NCBI RefSeq assembly: GCF_900117445.1
Contig: NZ_FPEJ01000013.1
Coordinates: 186,001-250,000, forward strand
Length of the DNA stretch: 64,000 bases
Direction of reading: 5' to 3'
Source: Hyphomicrobium sp. NDB2Meth4
GTDB taxonomy: Bacteria; Pseudomonadota; Alphaproteobacteria; Rhizobiales; Hyphomicrobiaceae
This document shows positions 44,811 through 54,111 of the stretch, piece by piece. Made by a program: the position numbers and the translations under genes. The notes beneath the pieces are model-generated. The model did no database searches and had not been told where the DNA came from. It saw only the letters and a program-made list of their open reading frames with translations. Positions within the stretch are counted from its first letter, which is position 1, and each line of letters opens with the position of its first letter.

Positions 44811-45416
44811 TCACATTGCGCTTTTCGGCATATGCTCGGCGAGCAGCGAGCGAAGCATGCGGACGACGCGCTGGGCGGGGCCGTTGGAGCAGCACTGCAG
44901 CGAAATCCGCGCCCCTTCAAATAGCAGGAAAACCTCGTCGGCGAGCTGGTCGGGCTCTTCGTACCCCGCCTCGCGGAACAGCGCGACGAGGCGGTTGCGC
45001 TTGCGGGTCTTGTAGTCCTCGATGATCTGTCGTGCTGGGTGATCGATCTCGCGTAGCTCTACCGCCGCATTGGCGATGGCGCATCCGCGCTCGCCGCCGT
45101 CGGTGAGGATGCGCTCGACATACCGCACCCATCCTTCGAGCTGGGCGTGCGGATCGCCCGGGTGAAGTCTCGCCAGATCCTCCCAGACTCCATCGCCCTC
45201 GAGGGCGAGCTGGGTGAGATAGGCAGCAATCAGTTCGTCCTTGGAACCAAAGTGCCGATAAAGGGTCATCTTGTTGGTCGCGGCCGCCTCCGCGATCGCC
45301 TCGACTCCGACTGCGCGGATGCCGTGGCGGTAAAATAGCGTCCGCGCGGCATTGAGAATGCGATCGCGCGGGGGAGGCGGCGACGCCTCGGGTGTGCGGT
45401 TAATAGTGCTTACCAT
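44811..45416 (-). CDS. TetR family regulator of azoreductase/RND locus
   Basis: A 201-residue repressor. The DNA-binding domain spans residues 15-65: DRILNAARTLFYRHGIRAVG, then ATNKMTLYRHFGSKDELI as the recognition helix. The C-terminal domain with GERGCAIANAAVELREIDHPAR is of the TetR_C type found with oxidoreductase operons. It is divergent from the azoreductase gene with 122 bp between starts, in which a 14-bp sequence is repeated (45436-45449 and 45461-45474). It should repress the azoreductase gene and perhaps the following RND genes. Confidence 0.9.
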   Translation of the reverse strand: MVSTINRTPEASPPPPRDRILNAARTLFYRHGIRAVGVEAIAEAAATNKMTLYRHFGSKDELIAAYLTQLALEGDGVWEDLARLHPGDPHAQLEGWVRYVERILTDGGERGCAIANAAVELREIDHPARQIIEDYKTRKRNRLVALFREAGYEEPDQLADEVFLLFEGARISLQCCSNGPAQRVVRMLRSLLAEHMPKSAM

Positions 45417-45423
45417 GGCCCTC

Positions 45424-45474
45424 TTGACATAGGGTGTTACCGGTCAGTATACCAGTGCGAGTTACCGGTCAGTA
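45424..45474 (+). promoter_or_regulatory. Promoter with tandem TetR operator
   Basis: A -35 TTGACA (45424-45429) and a -10 TATACC (45448-45453) are spaced 18 bp. Two identical 14-bp copies of GTTACCGGTCAGTA lie at 45436-45449 (between and over the promoter elements) and 45461-45474 (just downstream), 25 bp apart. Each has partial dyad symmetry. The layout suggests strong repression by the divergent TetR. Confidence 0.78.
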
Positions 45475-45538
45475 ACACAGAGTGCGGCTCGTGTCAGGTA
45501 CCAAGTTTCGCGCCGCAACAAATCACTGCGAGCATAAC

Positions 45539-46213
45539 ATGCAGCCAACGAGTATAGTTGACGATAGTTTGGTGGCGGACGATGCAGGAGGCAACATTCT
45601 TTGCCTCACCAGCAGCCCTCGCCGGGACACCTCCTACTCGAGTCTCGTCGCAATGCGCGTCCTGCGTGAACTGCGGCAGGTCTACCCGGGTGCCACCGTC
45701 ACGATTCGTGACCTGGCTCGCAACCCTCTGCCGCATGTCGATGACGATTTCGTCACCGCGACGCGTTCCATCGCCGGGCCGCGCACCGAGCGCCAGCGCG
45801 CCCAGGTGGAGCGTTCCGACGCCCTGATCGACGAGCTGTTCGCGGCTGATGTCGTGGTCATCGCCGGCTCAATGATTAATTTTGGCGTCCCGTCCACGCT
45901 TAAAGCATGGATCGATCATGTCGTTCGCCCCGATCGCACCTTCCGCTACACTAAGGACGGGTCACAGGGCCTGCTTCGCGGGCGGCGCGCCATTCTGGTT
46001 CTGGCGCGCGGCGGGATCTACTCGGGCGGTCCCCTGCGGTCACACGAGCATGACGAAAGCTATCTACGCTCGGTCCTCGAATTCGTCGGCATAACCGACG
46101 TGCAGTCGATTTTGATCGAAGGCATGGGGCTTGGTCCCGAGTTTGCAGAACGAGCGGTGGATGCCGCCATGCGGCGAGCCGGAGCGGTTGCCGGGGTTCT
46201 GGCTCACGCCTGA
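45539..46213 (+). CDS. azoR: FMN-dependent NADH-azoreductase
   Basis: A 224-residue flavodoxin-fold enzyme started at the ATG at 45539. The FMN phosphate loop is in ILCLTSSPRRDTSYSS. The middle motif IAGSMINFGVPSTLKAWIDH is the signature of the AzoR/NAD(P)H dehydrogenase (quinone) group, and LVLARGGIYSGGPL completes the flavin site. It reduces quinones and azo dyes by two-electron steps, protecting against electrophiles. It stands between its TetR and the RND pump genes, so a detoxification unit is likely. A strong hairpin follows the stop (46242-46262). Confidence 0.9.
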   Translation: MQPTSIVDDSLVADDAGGNILCLTSSPRRDTSYSSLVAMRVLRELRQVYPGATVTIRDLARNPLPHVDDDFVTATRSIAGPRTERQRAQVERSDALIDELFAADVVVIAGSMINFGVPSTLKAWIDHVVRPDRTFRYTKDGSQGLLRGRRAILVLARGGIYSGGPLRSHEHDESYLRSVLEFVGITDVQSILIEGMGLGPEFAERAVDAAMRRAGAVAGVLAHA

Positions 46214-46241
46214 ACCGGCCGCGCAATCTAAGACATCCCAC

Positions 46242-46262
46242 GGGAGCGCGTGACGCGCTCCC
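46242..46262 (+). terminator. Hairpin between azoreductase and RND adaptor genes
   Basis: A perfect 9-bp stem GGGAGCGCG/CGCGCTCCC (46242-46250 and 46254-46262) with a 3-nt loop ends 13 nt before the adaptor start at 46276. It may end or attenuate azoR transcription, or differentially stabilise the mRNA. Confidence 0.55.
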
Positions 46263-46275
46263 TTCAGCTTATCGA

Positions 46276-47481
46276 ATGGTCACTATGGCGATCTCAGTCT
46301 TCCCGCGCCTTGCCCTGCCTCTGGCGCTCATGACGCTCCTTTCTCTGGCGGGCTGCGGCGAGCAGAACACCAGCGCACAGGGTGCGCCTCCGCCCCCGCC
46401 GCAGGTCACGGTGGCTGTGCCGCAGCAAAAGAAGGTGACGGATCACGACGAGTACGTCGGCCGCTTCGTCGCGCTCGACTACGTCGAGGTGCGCGCGCGC
46501 GTGTCCGGCTACCTTGAGAAGATCCACTTCACCGACGGTCAGATGGTGAAAGAGGGTGAGCTTCTGTTCACCATCGACCGCCGCCCATTCGAGGCGACCG
46601 TGCAGCAGGCGAGGGCGGCGCTCGAGCAGGCGAAGGCCAACCTTGCCTATGCCGAGAGCGACCTTAAGCGTGGCGAAAGCCTGCGTACCGGCACCACCAT
46701 CACGCAACAGGCGCTCGATCAGCGCCTTCAGGCCTCGCGCGTCGCGGCGGCTGCGCTGACCTCGCAGCAGGCTGCGCTCGATCAGGCCGAGCTCGACCTC
46801 AGCTTTACTGAGTTGAAGGCCCCGGTCTCCGGTCGCATCGGCGACCGCCGCGTATCGGTCGGCAACCTCGTTTCGGGCGGTGCCTCCGGCAGCACGACGC
46901 TGCTGGCGACGATCGCTTCGATCGATCCCATCCGCTTCGAGTTCACCATGGATGAGGCATCCTACTTGCGCTACCTGCGGATGGTTGGCGCCGCAGCCTC
47001 CAGCGCGGCGGATCGCGGCATGACGCTTCCCGTGCGGCTGAAACTCATCGACGAGAAGACGTTCGCGCACGAGGGCAAGATCGACTTCGTCGACAACGCG
47101 ATCGACCGATCCTCCGGCACGATCCGCGGTCGCGCGATATTTGCCAACACCGACGGCAGGCTGACCCCCGGCATGTTCGGCCGCATTCAGGTTTCGACAT
47201 CGGAGCCGACGGCGGCGCTCCTTGTGCCTGACTCTGCCATCGCCACCGAGCAGGTCCGCAAGTTCGTCTACGTGTTGGGTCCCGACAACGTCGCGACGCC
47301 CAAGTACGTGACGCTCGGACAGCTGGTCGACGGCATGCGCGTGGTCGAGGGTATCGAGCCGAACGACAAGGTCATCGTCAATGGCCTGATGCGCGTTCGC
47401 CCGGGTGCCAAGGTCACACCGCAGGAAGCCACCGCTGATGCTGGCTCCACGCCGAACACGTCCTCCATCCGCACCAACTAG
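46276..47481 (+). CDS. RND efflux periplasmic adaptor lipoprotein (second system)
   Basis: A 401-residue adaptor. A lipoprotein signal ends LLSLAGCGEQ (Cys27). The RND adaptor layout follows: the proline-rich region, then VEVRARVSGYLEKIHFTDGQMVKEGELLF in the lipoyl domain, a coiled coil around 95-165, LKAPVSGRIGDRRVSVGNLV and RLTPGMFGRIQVSTSEP in the barrel domain. The alternative start at residue 4 is possible. It precedes the pump gene by 11 bp. No outer-membrane channel gene is in the window, so it would share a TolC-type protein encoded elsewhere. Confidence 0.92.
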   Translation: MVTMAISVFPRLALPLALMTLLSLAGCGEQNTSAQGAPPPPPQVTVAVPQQKKVTDHDEYVGRFVALDYVEVRARVSGYLEKIHFTDGQMVKEGELLFTIDRRPFEATVQQARAALEQAKANLAYAESDLKRGESLRTGTTITQQALDQRLQASRVAAAALTSQQAALDQAELDLSFTELKAPVSGRIGDRRVSVGNLVSGGASGSTTLLATIASIDPIRFEFTMDEASYLRYLRMVGAAASSAADRGMTLPVRLKLIDEKTFAHEGKIDFVDNAIDRSSGTIRGRAIFANTDGRLTPGMFGRIQVSTSEPTAALLVPDSAIATEQVRKFVYVLGPDNVATPKYVTLGQLVDGMRVVEGIEPNDKVIVNGLMRVRPGAKVTPQEATADAGSTPNTSSIRTN

Positions 47482-47492
47482 AGCAGGCGCGA

Positions 47493-50400
47493 ATGCGACT
47501 TTCGCACTTTTTTATCGACCGGCCGATCTTTGCCAGCGTCATCTCGGTGGTGTTCATCATCCTGGGTGCCGTGGCGGTATTCCGCTTGCCGATCGCCCAG
47601 TATCCCGAGATCGCTCCGCCGGTCGTCAACGTCACGGGCCAGTATCCGGGCGCCAGCGCCGAAGTCGTTGCCTCGACCGTCGTTGCTCCGCTCGAGCAGC
47701 AGATCAACGGCGTCGAGCGCATGCTCTACATCTCGTCGAACTCGACGGTTGATGGACGCTTCACGATCTCCGTCACCTTCGATCTCGGCACCGATCTCGA
47801 TACCGCCCAGGTTCAGGTGCAGAACCGCGTTGCGATCGCCCAGCCCCGTCTGCCTGCGGACGTGCGCAACATCGGCGTCACGGTGGCCAAAGCCTCGCCC
47901 GACCTGATGATGGTCGTGCATCTCTATTCGCCCGATGCCTCGCGCGACACTCTGTTCATTTCCAACTATGCCTCCGTCAACGTCGTCGACGTGTTGAGCC
48001 GCATCGAGGGCATCGGCTCTATCACCGTGTTCGGCAGCCGCGACTATTCCATGCGCGTCTGGCTCGATCCTGACCGGCTGCAGTCGCTCGGCCTCACCGC
48101 CAACGACGTGACCACGGCATTGCAGCGCCAGAACGTGCAGGTTGCCGCCGGTATTCTGAACCAGCCGCCGGTGGATCACCCTGCCGCCTTCCAGATATCG
48201 GTGCAAACCCTCGGGCGCCTCGCGGACCCGGCACAATTCGGCGAGATTGTCGTCAAGCAGAGCAACGACGCCGTCGTGCGCCTGAAGGATGTGGCGCGTG
48301 TGGAGCTTGCCGCGCTCGACTACGGCGTGATCTCCTATCTCGACAAGTCTCCCGCCGTCGCCCTCGGCATCTTCCAGTTGCCCGGCTCGAATGCCATCGA
48401 CACCGCCGCCAAGATCAAGGCGACGATGGCGGACCTGTCGAAGAACTTCCCCGAGGGCCTGAAGTACGACATCGTCTACAACCCCACCGACTTCATTCAG
48501 CAGTCGGTCGACGCCGTTGTGCACACCATCCTCGAGGCGGTGGTGCTCGTCGTGCTCGTCGTCATTCTGTTCTTGCAGACGTGGCGAGCTGCGATCATTC
48601 CCATCGTGGCTATCCCCGTATCGCTCATCGGCACTTTCTTCCTGATGTCGTTGTTCGGCTTCTCGCTGAATAACCTGTCGCTGTTCGGCCTGGTGCTAGC
48701 CATCGGTATCGTTGTCGACGACGCCATCGTCGTGGTCGAGAACGTCGAGCGCAACATGGCCAACGGGCTCAGTCCGCGCGAAGCCGCCTACCGCACCATG
48801 GAGGAGGTGGGCTCGGCCCTGATCGCCATCGCGCTCGTGCTCAGTGCCGTGTTCGTGCCCTCGGCATTCATCACCGGCATCTCCGGCCAGTTCTATCGTC
48901 AGTTCGCTCTCACCATCGCCGGCGCAACGTTCATCTCCCTCGTCGTCTCGCTGACGTTGTCGCCGGCGCTCTGCGCAATGCTGCTGAAGCCGCACTCCGA
49001 GAGCCACAGCACCGCCTGGTACATGTGGCCCATCAATACGTTCTTCCGCGCCTTCAACTGGTCGTTCGACAAGATGTCGTTCGGCTACGGCTGGATGGTC
49101 GGCAAGGTCGTGCGCTTCGCCGTGCTTATGCTGATCGTTTATGCGGGCGTGATCTTTTATGGCATGAATGAATTCCGCAAGACGCCGATCGGCTTCATTC
49201 CGGCGGTCGACGGCGGCTATCTCATCACCGTCACGCAGCTTCCGCCCGCATCATCGCTGGCCCGCACCGACGCCGTGAACAAGCGCCTCGTCGAAATGGC
49301 GCTGGACACGCCGGGCGTTGCGCATGCGGTGAACTTCGTCGGCTTCTCCGGTGCGACGCGCACCAATGCGCCGAACGCGGGCGCCATCTTCGTCACCTTG
49401 AAGCCCTTCGATGAGCGCGCCAAAGATCCGAACCAGTCGGCACAGGCGATCCGCGCCGCGCTGCTGAAGAAATTCTCTCAGGTTCAGGACGCGATGGTTC
49501 TCGTCGTGCCGCCGCCGCCCGTGCGTGGCATCGGTAGCGCTGGCGGCTTCCGCATGATGGTGCAGGACCGCGGCGGCAATGGCCCGGCCGCCCTGCAACA
49601 GGCCGTCATGGCCATGATGGTGAAGGCCAATCAGACGCCCGGCCTGCAGCAGGTGTTCACCCTGTTCGAGAACTCGACGCCGCAGATCTATCTCGACATC
49701 GATCGCGTCAAAGCGCAGATGCTCGGCATCAACATCTCCGATGTGTTCACCGCGCTGCAGACCTACCTTGGCTCCGCTTACGTGAACGACTTCAACCTGC
49801 TCGGGCGCACCTTCCGCGTCACCGCGCAGGCCGATAGCCCCTACCGTTTGGACATCAAGGACATTCTGAAGCTGCGCGTGCGCAACTCTTCAGGCGATAC
49901 CGTGCCGCTCGGCAGCTTCACGACCGTGCACGATATCTCCGCGCCAGCCCGCGTGCCCCGCTACAACCTTTATCCCGCAGCCGAACTCGATGGTTCTGCC
50001 GCGCCTGGATTCTCGCAAGGCCAGGCGATCGACATGATGGAGAAGCTGGCCGCCGAGACGTTGCCGCAGGGCTTCGGCTTCGAGTGGACCGAGCTTGCTT
50101 ATCAGCAGATCCGCGCCGGCAACACGGCAGTGTTCGCCTTCGCGCTCGGCGTCGTGTTCGTGTTCCTCGTGCTCGCAGCCCAGTTCGAGAGCCTCACGCT
50201 GCCGCTCGCGGTGATCCTCATCGTGCCGATGAGTCTCATCGCCTCGATCACAGGCGTCATCATGCGCGGGATGGACAACAACATCCTCACGCAGGTGGGA
50301 TTCATCGTGCTCATAGGTCTGGCCGCCAAGAACGCGATTTTGATCGTCGAGTTCGCGGCTCAGCTCGAAGAGTCCGGCCACACCAAGGTGCAGGCCGCGA

Positions 50401-50672
50401 CCGAGGCGGCCCGGCTGCGCATGCGCCCGATCCTCATGACGTCGCTGGCCTTCATTCTCGGCGTGGTCCCGCTCGTGTGGGCGGTCGGCGCCGGTGCAGA
50501 GCTGCGTCAGGCCCTGGGAACGGCGGTGTTTGCCGGCATGATCGGCGTGACCTTCTTCGGTCTCATCTTCACGCCGGTGTTCTACGTGGTCAGCCGCTGG
50601 CTCGCCGGTCTCACAAGCAAGCGCCGTGACGCAGAAGCCGAAACGCCGGGACAGATCCATCCGGCCGAATGA
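47493..50672 (+). CDS. RND efflux permease (AcrB/MexF type), intact
   Basis: A 1059-residue inner-membrane transporter, full length. Landmarks in order: MRLSHFFIDRPIFASVISVV in helix 1; YPEIAPPVVNVTGQYPGASA in the porter domain; helix 4 [18 protein letters not shown] with the paired aspartates of proton relay; FVPSAFITGISGQFYRQFAL; the second-half porter motif; [20 protein letters not shown] and the closing helices. The close family is HAE-1. It is intact and, unlike the first copy, has no frameshift. Its adaptor is immediately upstream, and the locus is probably under the TetR at 44811. Confidence 0.94.
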   Translation: MRLSHFFIDRPIFASVISVVFIILGAVAVFRLPIAQYPEIAPPVVNVTGQYPGASAEVVASTVVAPLEQQINGVERMLYISSNSTVDGRFTISVTFDLGTDLDTAQVQVQNRVAIAQPRLPADVRNIGVTVAKASPDLMMVVHLYSPDASRDTLFISNYASVNVVDVLSRIEGIGSITVFGSRDYSMRVWLDPDRLQSLGLTANDVTTALQRQNVQVAAGILNQPPVDHPAAFQISVQTLGRLADPAQFGEIVVKQSNDAVVRLKDVARVELAALDYGVISYLDKSPAVALGIFQLPGSNAIDTAAKIKATMADLSKNFPEGLKYDIVYNPTDFIQQSVDAVVHTILEAVVLVVLVVILFLQTWRAAIIPIVAIPVSLIGTFFLMSLFGFSLNNLSLFGLVLAIGIVVDDAIVVVENVERNMANGLSPREAAYRTMEEVGSALIAIALVLSAVFVPSAFITGISGQFYRQFALTIAGATFISLVVSLTLSPALCAMLLKPHSESHSTAWYMWPINTFFRAFNWSFDKMSFGYGWMVGKVVRFAVLMLIVYAGVIFYGMNEFRKTPIGFIPAVDGGYLITVTQLPPASSLARTDAVNKRLVEMALDTPGVAHAVNFVGFSGATRTNAPNAGAIFVTLKPFDERAKDPNQSAQAIRAALLKKFSQVQDAMVLVVPPPPVRGIGSAGGFRMMVQDRGGNGPAALQQAVMAMMVKANQTPGLQQVFTLFENSTPQIYLDIDRVKAQMLGINISDVFTALQTYLGSAYVNDFNLLGRTFRVTAQADSPYRLDIKDILKLRVRNSSGDTVPLGSFTTVHDISAPARVPRYNLYPAAELDGSAAPGFSQGQAIDMMEKLAAETLPQGFGFEWTELAYQQIRAGNTAVFAFALGVVFVFLVLAAQFESLTLPLAVILIVPMSLIASITGVIMRGMDNNILTQVGFIVLIGLAAKNAILIVEFAAQLEESGHTKVQAATEAARLRMRPILMTSLAFILGVVPLVWAVGAGAELRQALGTAVFAGMIGVTFFGLIFTPVFYVVSRWLAGLTSKRRDAEAETPGQIHPAE

Positions 50673-50840
50673 TCGCATTAGGCCGGCGCGCATACGTCTT
50701 TCGAATTTGGCGAACAATGTGCGCGCCGGTTCTGTGTTTTTTGTAGCGCGAGGGAACCTCCGAGCACCGAACCGACGTTATCGGTCAGGTATTCCCCATC
50801 CGTCTGCACCCAGCCAAATCCTAACTCAGCGAGGCGCCAG

Positions 50841-51299
50841 ATGATCAAGCTGACAGTCAACGGCAACCCGGTTGAATTCGATGGCGATCCATCGATGCCG
50901 CTGCTCTGGTTCCTGCGCGACGAGCAGGGCCTGACCGGCACGAAGTTCGGTTGCGGTATCGCCCAATGCGGCGCCTGCACCGTGCACGTCAACGGCGAGC
51001 CGCGCCGCTCGTGCGTTTCGCCGATGGAGACGCTCGACGGCGCCGACATCACCACCATCGAGGGCGCCGCCAGCAAAGAAGTTGAAGCCGTGCGCGCGGC
51101 ATGGATCGCCCACGATGTGCCTCAGTGCGGTTACTGCCAGTCGGGCCAGATCATGTCCGCAGTCGGCCTGCTCAGCCTCAATCCCAAGCCGACCGACGAG
51201 GACATCGACCTCGCCATGACCGGCAACGTCTGCCGTTGCTGCACATATCATCGGATCCGCACCGCCATTCACGACGCGGCGCAGCGGTTGGAGGGCTGA
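50841..51299 (+). CDS. (2Fe-2S) subunit of molybdenum hydroxylase, IorA type (copy 2)
   Basis: A 152-residue paralogue of the 28520 gene. The cluster ligands are at the same positions: Cys38, 43, 46 and 58, then Cys96, 99, 131 and 133, plus an extra Cys134. The start ATG (50841) follows AGCGAGG. It forms a two-subunit enzyme with the following gene, 2 bp away. In the preceding intergenic region, ACCGA-N5-TCGGT (50771-50785) is a short inverted repeat that may be regulatory. Confidence 0.92.
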   Translation: MIKLTVNGNPVEFDGDPSMPLLWFLRDEQGLTGTKFGCGIAQCGACTVHVNGEPRRSCVSPMETLDGADITTIEGAASKEVEAVRAAWIAHDVPQCGYCQSGQIMSAVGLLSLNPKPTDEDIDLAMTGNVCRCCTYHRIRTAIHDAAQRLEG

Positions 51300-51301
51300 T
51301 C

Positions 51302-53467
51302 ATGAACATTCCGCTCAAAGCAAGCCGTCGCCAGTTCCTTCAGAGCTCTTCAGCGCTCGGCCTCGTCATCGGTTTCCATCTCCCGCTCGCTGGTCGCGCC
51401 CTGGCGGCGGAGCCGGGCGGCGACTTCGCGCCGAATGCCTTCATCCGCATCGCGCCGGACAACACTGTCACGGCCATCTGCAAGCATATCGAGTTTGGCC
51501 AGGGGCCATACACCGGCGTCGCCACCATCCTCGCCGATGAACTGGACGCCGACTGGGGCCAGATGCGCGTTGAATCTGCCCCTGCCGATGTGAAGCTTTA
51601 CGCCAATGCCGCCTTCGGCATTCAGGGCACGGGCGGCTCTACCGCGATGGCCAGCTCGTGGGATCAGCTCCGTGCTGCCGGCGCCGAGGCACGCGCACGC
51701 ATCATCGCCGCCGCCGCGAAAAAGTGGAGCGTCGATCCGGCCTCGATCACCATCGGGAAGGGCGTCGTCAAGGACGCATCAGGAAACTCGGCGACGTTCG
51801 GAGAGCTGGCAGAGCTGGCGCAGGTGACCGAGGTCAAAGGCCCGTTCACGCCCAAGCAGCCGGACGCCTGGAAGCTCATCGGCGCCGCCAAGCTGCCGAA
51901 AGTCGACACCGTCGAGAAGACCAACGGCAAGGCGCTCTACACCATCGACGTCAAGATGCCCGACATGCTGACGTGCGTGATCGAGCGTCCGTCGCGCTTT
52001 AACGCCAAGGTCAAATCGTTCGATGCCACCGCCGCACTCGCGGTGCCGGGCGTGAAGGAGGTATTCGCGGTTCCGCAGGGCGTCGCTGTTCTCGCGACCG
52101 GCTATTGGGCAGCCAAGAACGGCCGCGAGGCCCTGAAGGTGGAGTGGGACGAGACTGGAACGGAAGCGCGCAGCTCCGAGCAGATCATCAAGGATTACGT
52201 CGATCTCGCCGCCAAGCAGGGCACCGTCGCGCGCAACGACGGCAATGCCGACGCCGCAATATCGGGTGCCGCGAAGGTCGTCGAAGCAACGTACGTCTTC
52301 CCCTACCTCGCCCACGCGCCGATGGAGCCGAACAACTGCGTCATCCACCGTACGGACGACGGCGGCGTCGAGCTCGTGTTTGGCTCTCAGCTCCAGACTG
52401 TCGATCAGCAAGTCGCGGCAGCCGTGCTTGGCCTCAAGCCCGAGCAGGTGAAAATCAAGACGCTGCTCGCCGGAGGCAGCTTCGGTCGACGTGCAACGCC
52501 GGCGGGTGACATGGCCGCGGAGGCGGCAGCGGTGCTGAAGTCCGCCAAGCACCAGGGCCCCATCAAGGTTCTGTGGTCGCGCGAGGACGACATCAAGGGC
52601 GGCCGTTATCGCCCGATCTTTGTTCACAAGCTGCGCGGTTCGGTCGACAAGGACGGCAACATCAGCGGATGGGATCAGGTCATCGTCGGCCAATCCTTCA
52701 TGAAGGGATCGCCGTTCGAGGCCGGAATGATCAAGGACGGCATCGACCAGACCATGGTCGAAGGCGCAAGCACGCTGCCCTATCAGATCCCCAACTTGCG
52801 GGTGTCGGCGCACATGGCAGACGTCGGCGTGCCAACTCTGTGGTGGCGCTCTGTCGGCTCGACGCACACGGCCTTCTCCACCGAGACGTTCCTCGACCAG
52901 CTGGCCGAGGTCGCTGGCGTCGACCCGCTGGAGATTCGCCGCAAGCTGCTGGCGAAGCATCCCCGTCACCTCGGCGTGCTCAACCTCGCCGCAGAGAAGG
53001 CCGGCTGGGGTACGCCTCTTCCGCAGGGCCGCGCACGCGGGCTGGCGGTGCATGAATCCTTCAAGTCGTTTGTCGCCCACGTCGTCGAGGTGTCGGTCGG
53101 CAGTGACGGATTGCCAAAGGTCGAACGCGTCGTCGTTGCGGCCGACTGCGGCGTCCCCATCAACCCGGACGTGATCACGGCACAGCTCGAAGGCGGCATG
53201 GGCTTTGGTCTCTCGGCGGCGATGTTCGCCTCCGTCGATCTGGAGGATGGCCGCGTCGTGCAGTCGAACTTCAACGACTACCGCGTCCTGCGCATCAACG
53301 AGATGCCCGACGTCGAGGTGCACATCGTGCCGTCCAAGGAAAATCCCACCGGCATCGGCGAGCCCGGGACGCCACCGATCGCACCCGCGATCGCCAACGC
53401 CTGGGCCAAGCTGACGGGGCAGCACGTCTTCACGCTGCCGTTCTCACATTCCGCCGCGAAGGCATAG
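51302..53467 (+). CDS. Molybdopterin-binding subunit of molybdenum hydroxylase, IorB type (copy 2)
   Basis: A 721-residue catalytic subunit starting at the ATG at 51302; a longer frame from 51101 lies inside the small-subunit gene. It has a twin-arginine signal ([15 protein letters not shown], Arg9-Arg10) and family motifs including [16 protein letters not shown] and the catalytic-glutamate stretch [19 protein letters not shown]. It shares domain order with the copy at 28986 but is clearly diverged. Substrate specificity is unknown; aldehydes and N-heterocycles are typical. A cytochrome c and two maturation genes follow, indicating a self-contained operon. Confidence 0.92.
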   Translation: MNIPLKASRRQFLQSSSALGLVIGFHLPLAGRALAAEPGGDFAPNAFIRIAPDNTVTAICKHIEFGQGPYTGVATILADELDADWGQMRVESAPADVKLYANAAFGIQGTGGSTAMASSWDQLRAAGAEARARIIAAAAKKWSVDPASITIGKGVVKDASGNSATFGELAELAQVTEVKGPFTPKQPDAWKLIGAAKLPKVDTVEKTNGKALYTIDVKMPDMLTCVIERPSRFNAKVKSFDATAALAVPGVKEVFAVPQGVAVLATGYWAAKNGREALKVEWDETGTEARSSEQIIKDYVDLAAKQGTVARNDGNADAAISGAAKVVEATYVFPYLAHAPMEPNNCVIHRTDDGGVELVFGSQLQTVDQQVAAAVLGLKPEQVKIKTLLAGGSFGRRATPAGDMAAEAAAVLKSAKHQGPIKVLWSREDDIKGGRYRPIFVHKLRGSVDKDGNISGWDQVIVGQSFMKGSPFEAGMIKDGIDQTMVEGASTLPYQIPNLRVSAHMADVGVPTLWWRSVGSTHTAFSTETFLDQLAEVAGVDPLEIRRKLLAKHPRHLGVLNLAAEKAGWGTPLPQGRARGLAVHESFKSFVAHVVEVSVGSDGLPKVERVVVAADCGVPINPDVITAQLEGGMGFGLSAAMFASVDLEDGRVVQSNFNDYRVLRINEMPDVEVHIVPSKENPTGIGEPGTPPIAPAIANAWAKLTGQHVFTLPFSHSAAKA

Positions 53468-53477
53468 GGAGGTCACC

Positions 53478-54089
53478 ATGGGTAGACTGCTCATCCTCTT
53501 CGCCGGCGCGGCGGCCATCGTGACCGTCGGCGCGGCGGTGCCCGCCAAGCAGGCCGACAAGGTCATGACGCTCAAGTCGGTGCATTCCTTCGCTTCAATC
53601 CCCGATCAGCGCCAGCGCTCGCTCGCGTTGTTTCAGGAGGCGAGCAAGGTCATCACGCATGCGCGCTGCATGAACTGCCATCCGGCAGGAGACCGTCCCG
53701 CACAGGGCGATGATCGCCATCCGCACATGCCGCTGGTGGTGCGTGGCGTCGACAACTTCGGCGCCATCGGCATGCGCTGCACGACCTGCCATGGGCCGAA
53801 GAACTTTGATCCGGCAGGCGTCCCGGGCCACCCCGAATGGCATTTGGCGCCTATCGAGATGGCATGGGTCGGCAAGTCGCTGGGCGAGATCTGCGAGCAG
53901 ATCAAGGACCCCGCCCGCAACGGCGGCAAGTCGATGGAAGAACTCGTTCATCATATGGCGGAAGACTCCCTCGTAGGCTGGGGATGGCACCCCGGCAAAG
54001 GACGCGCGCCGGCCCCCGGCACGCAGAAGGAGTTCGGCGAACTCATAAAGGCGTGGGTGGACAGCGGAGCTGTTTGCCCGGCAACATGA
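53478..54089 (+). CDS. Diheme cytochrome c-like subunit of the second enzyme
   Basis: A 203-residue protein. A signal-like hydrophobic N-terminus ([17 protein letters not shown]) is followed by two haem-binding motifs, CMNCH (64-68) and CTTCH (101-105), with a His-rich stretch between. Proteins of this type are annotated as a third subunit of isoquinoline 1-oxidoreductase-like enzymes. It probably accepts electrons from the iron-sulphur subunit. The second half is helical and lacks further CxxCH. The gene is 10 bp after the large subunit. Confidence 0.85.
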   Translation: MGRLLILFAGAAAIVTVGAAVPAKQADKVMTLKSVHSFASIPDQRQRSLALFQEASKVITHARCMNCHPAGDRPAQGDDRHPHMPLVVRGVDNFGAIGMRCTTCHGPKNFDPAGVPGHPEWHLAPIEMAWVGKSLGEICEQIKDPARNGGKSMEELVHHMAEDSLVGWGWHPGKGRAPAPGTQKEFGELIKAWVDSGAVCPAT

Positions 54090-54111
54090 GACCGCTCAGC
54101 GAGGCGCGGCG

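Noticed and set aside
47478-48524. 348-codon frame opposite the intact RND pump
   Set aside because: Overlaps conserved pump motifs on the sense strand and lacks any start signal.
51779-53425. 548-codon open frame on the minus strand opposite the second molybdopterin subunit
   Set aside because: Composition follows from the GC-rich coding strand, and the sense gene has clear family motifs throughout. There is no ribosome site.
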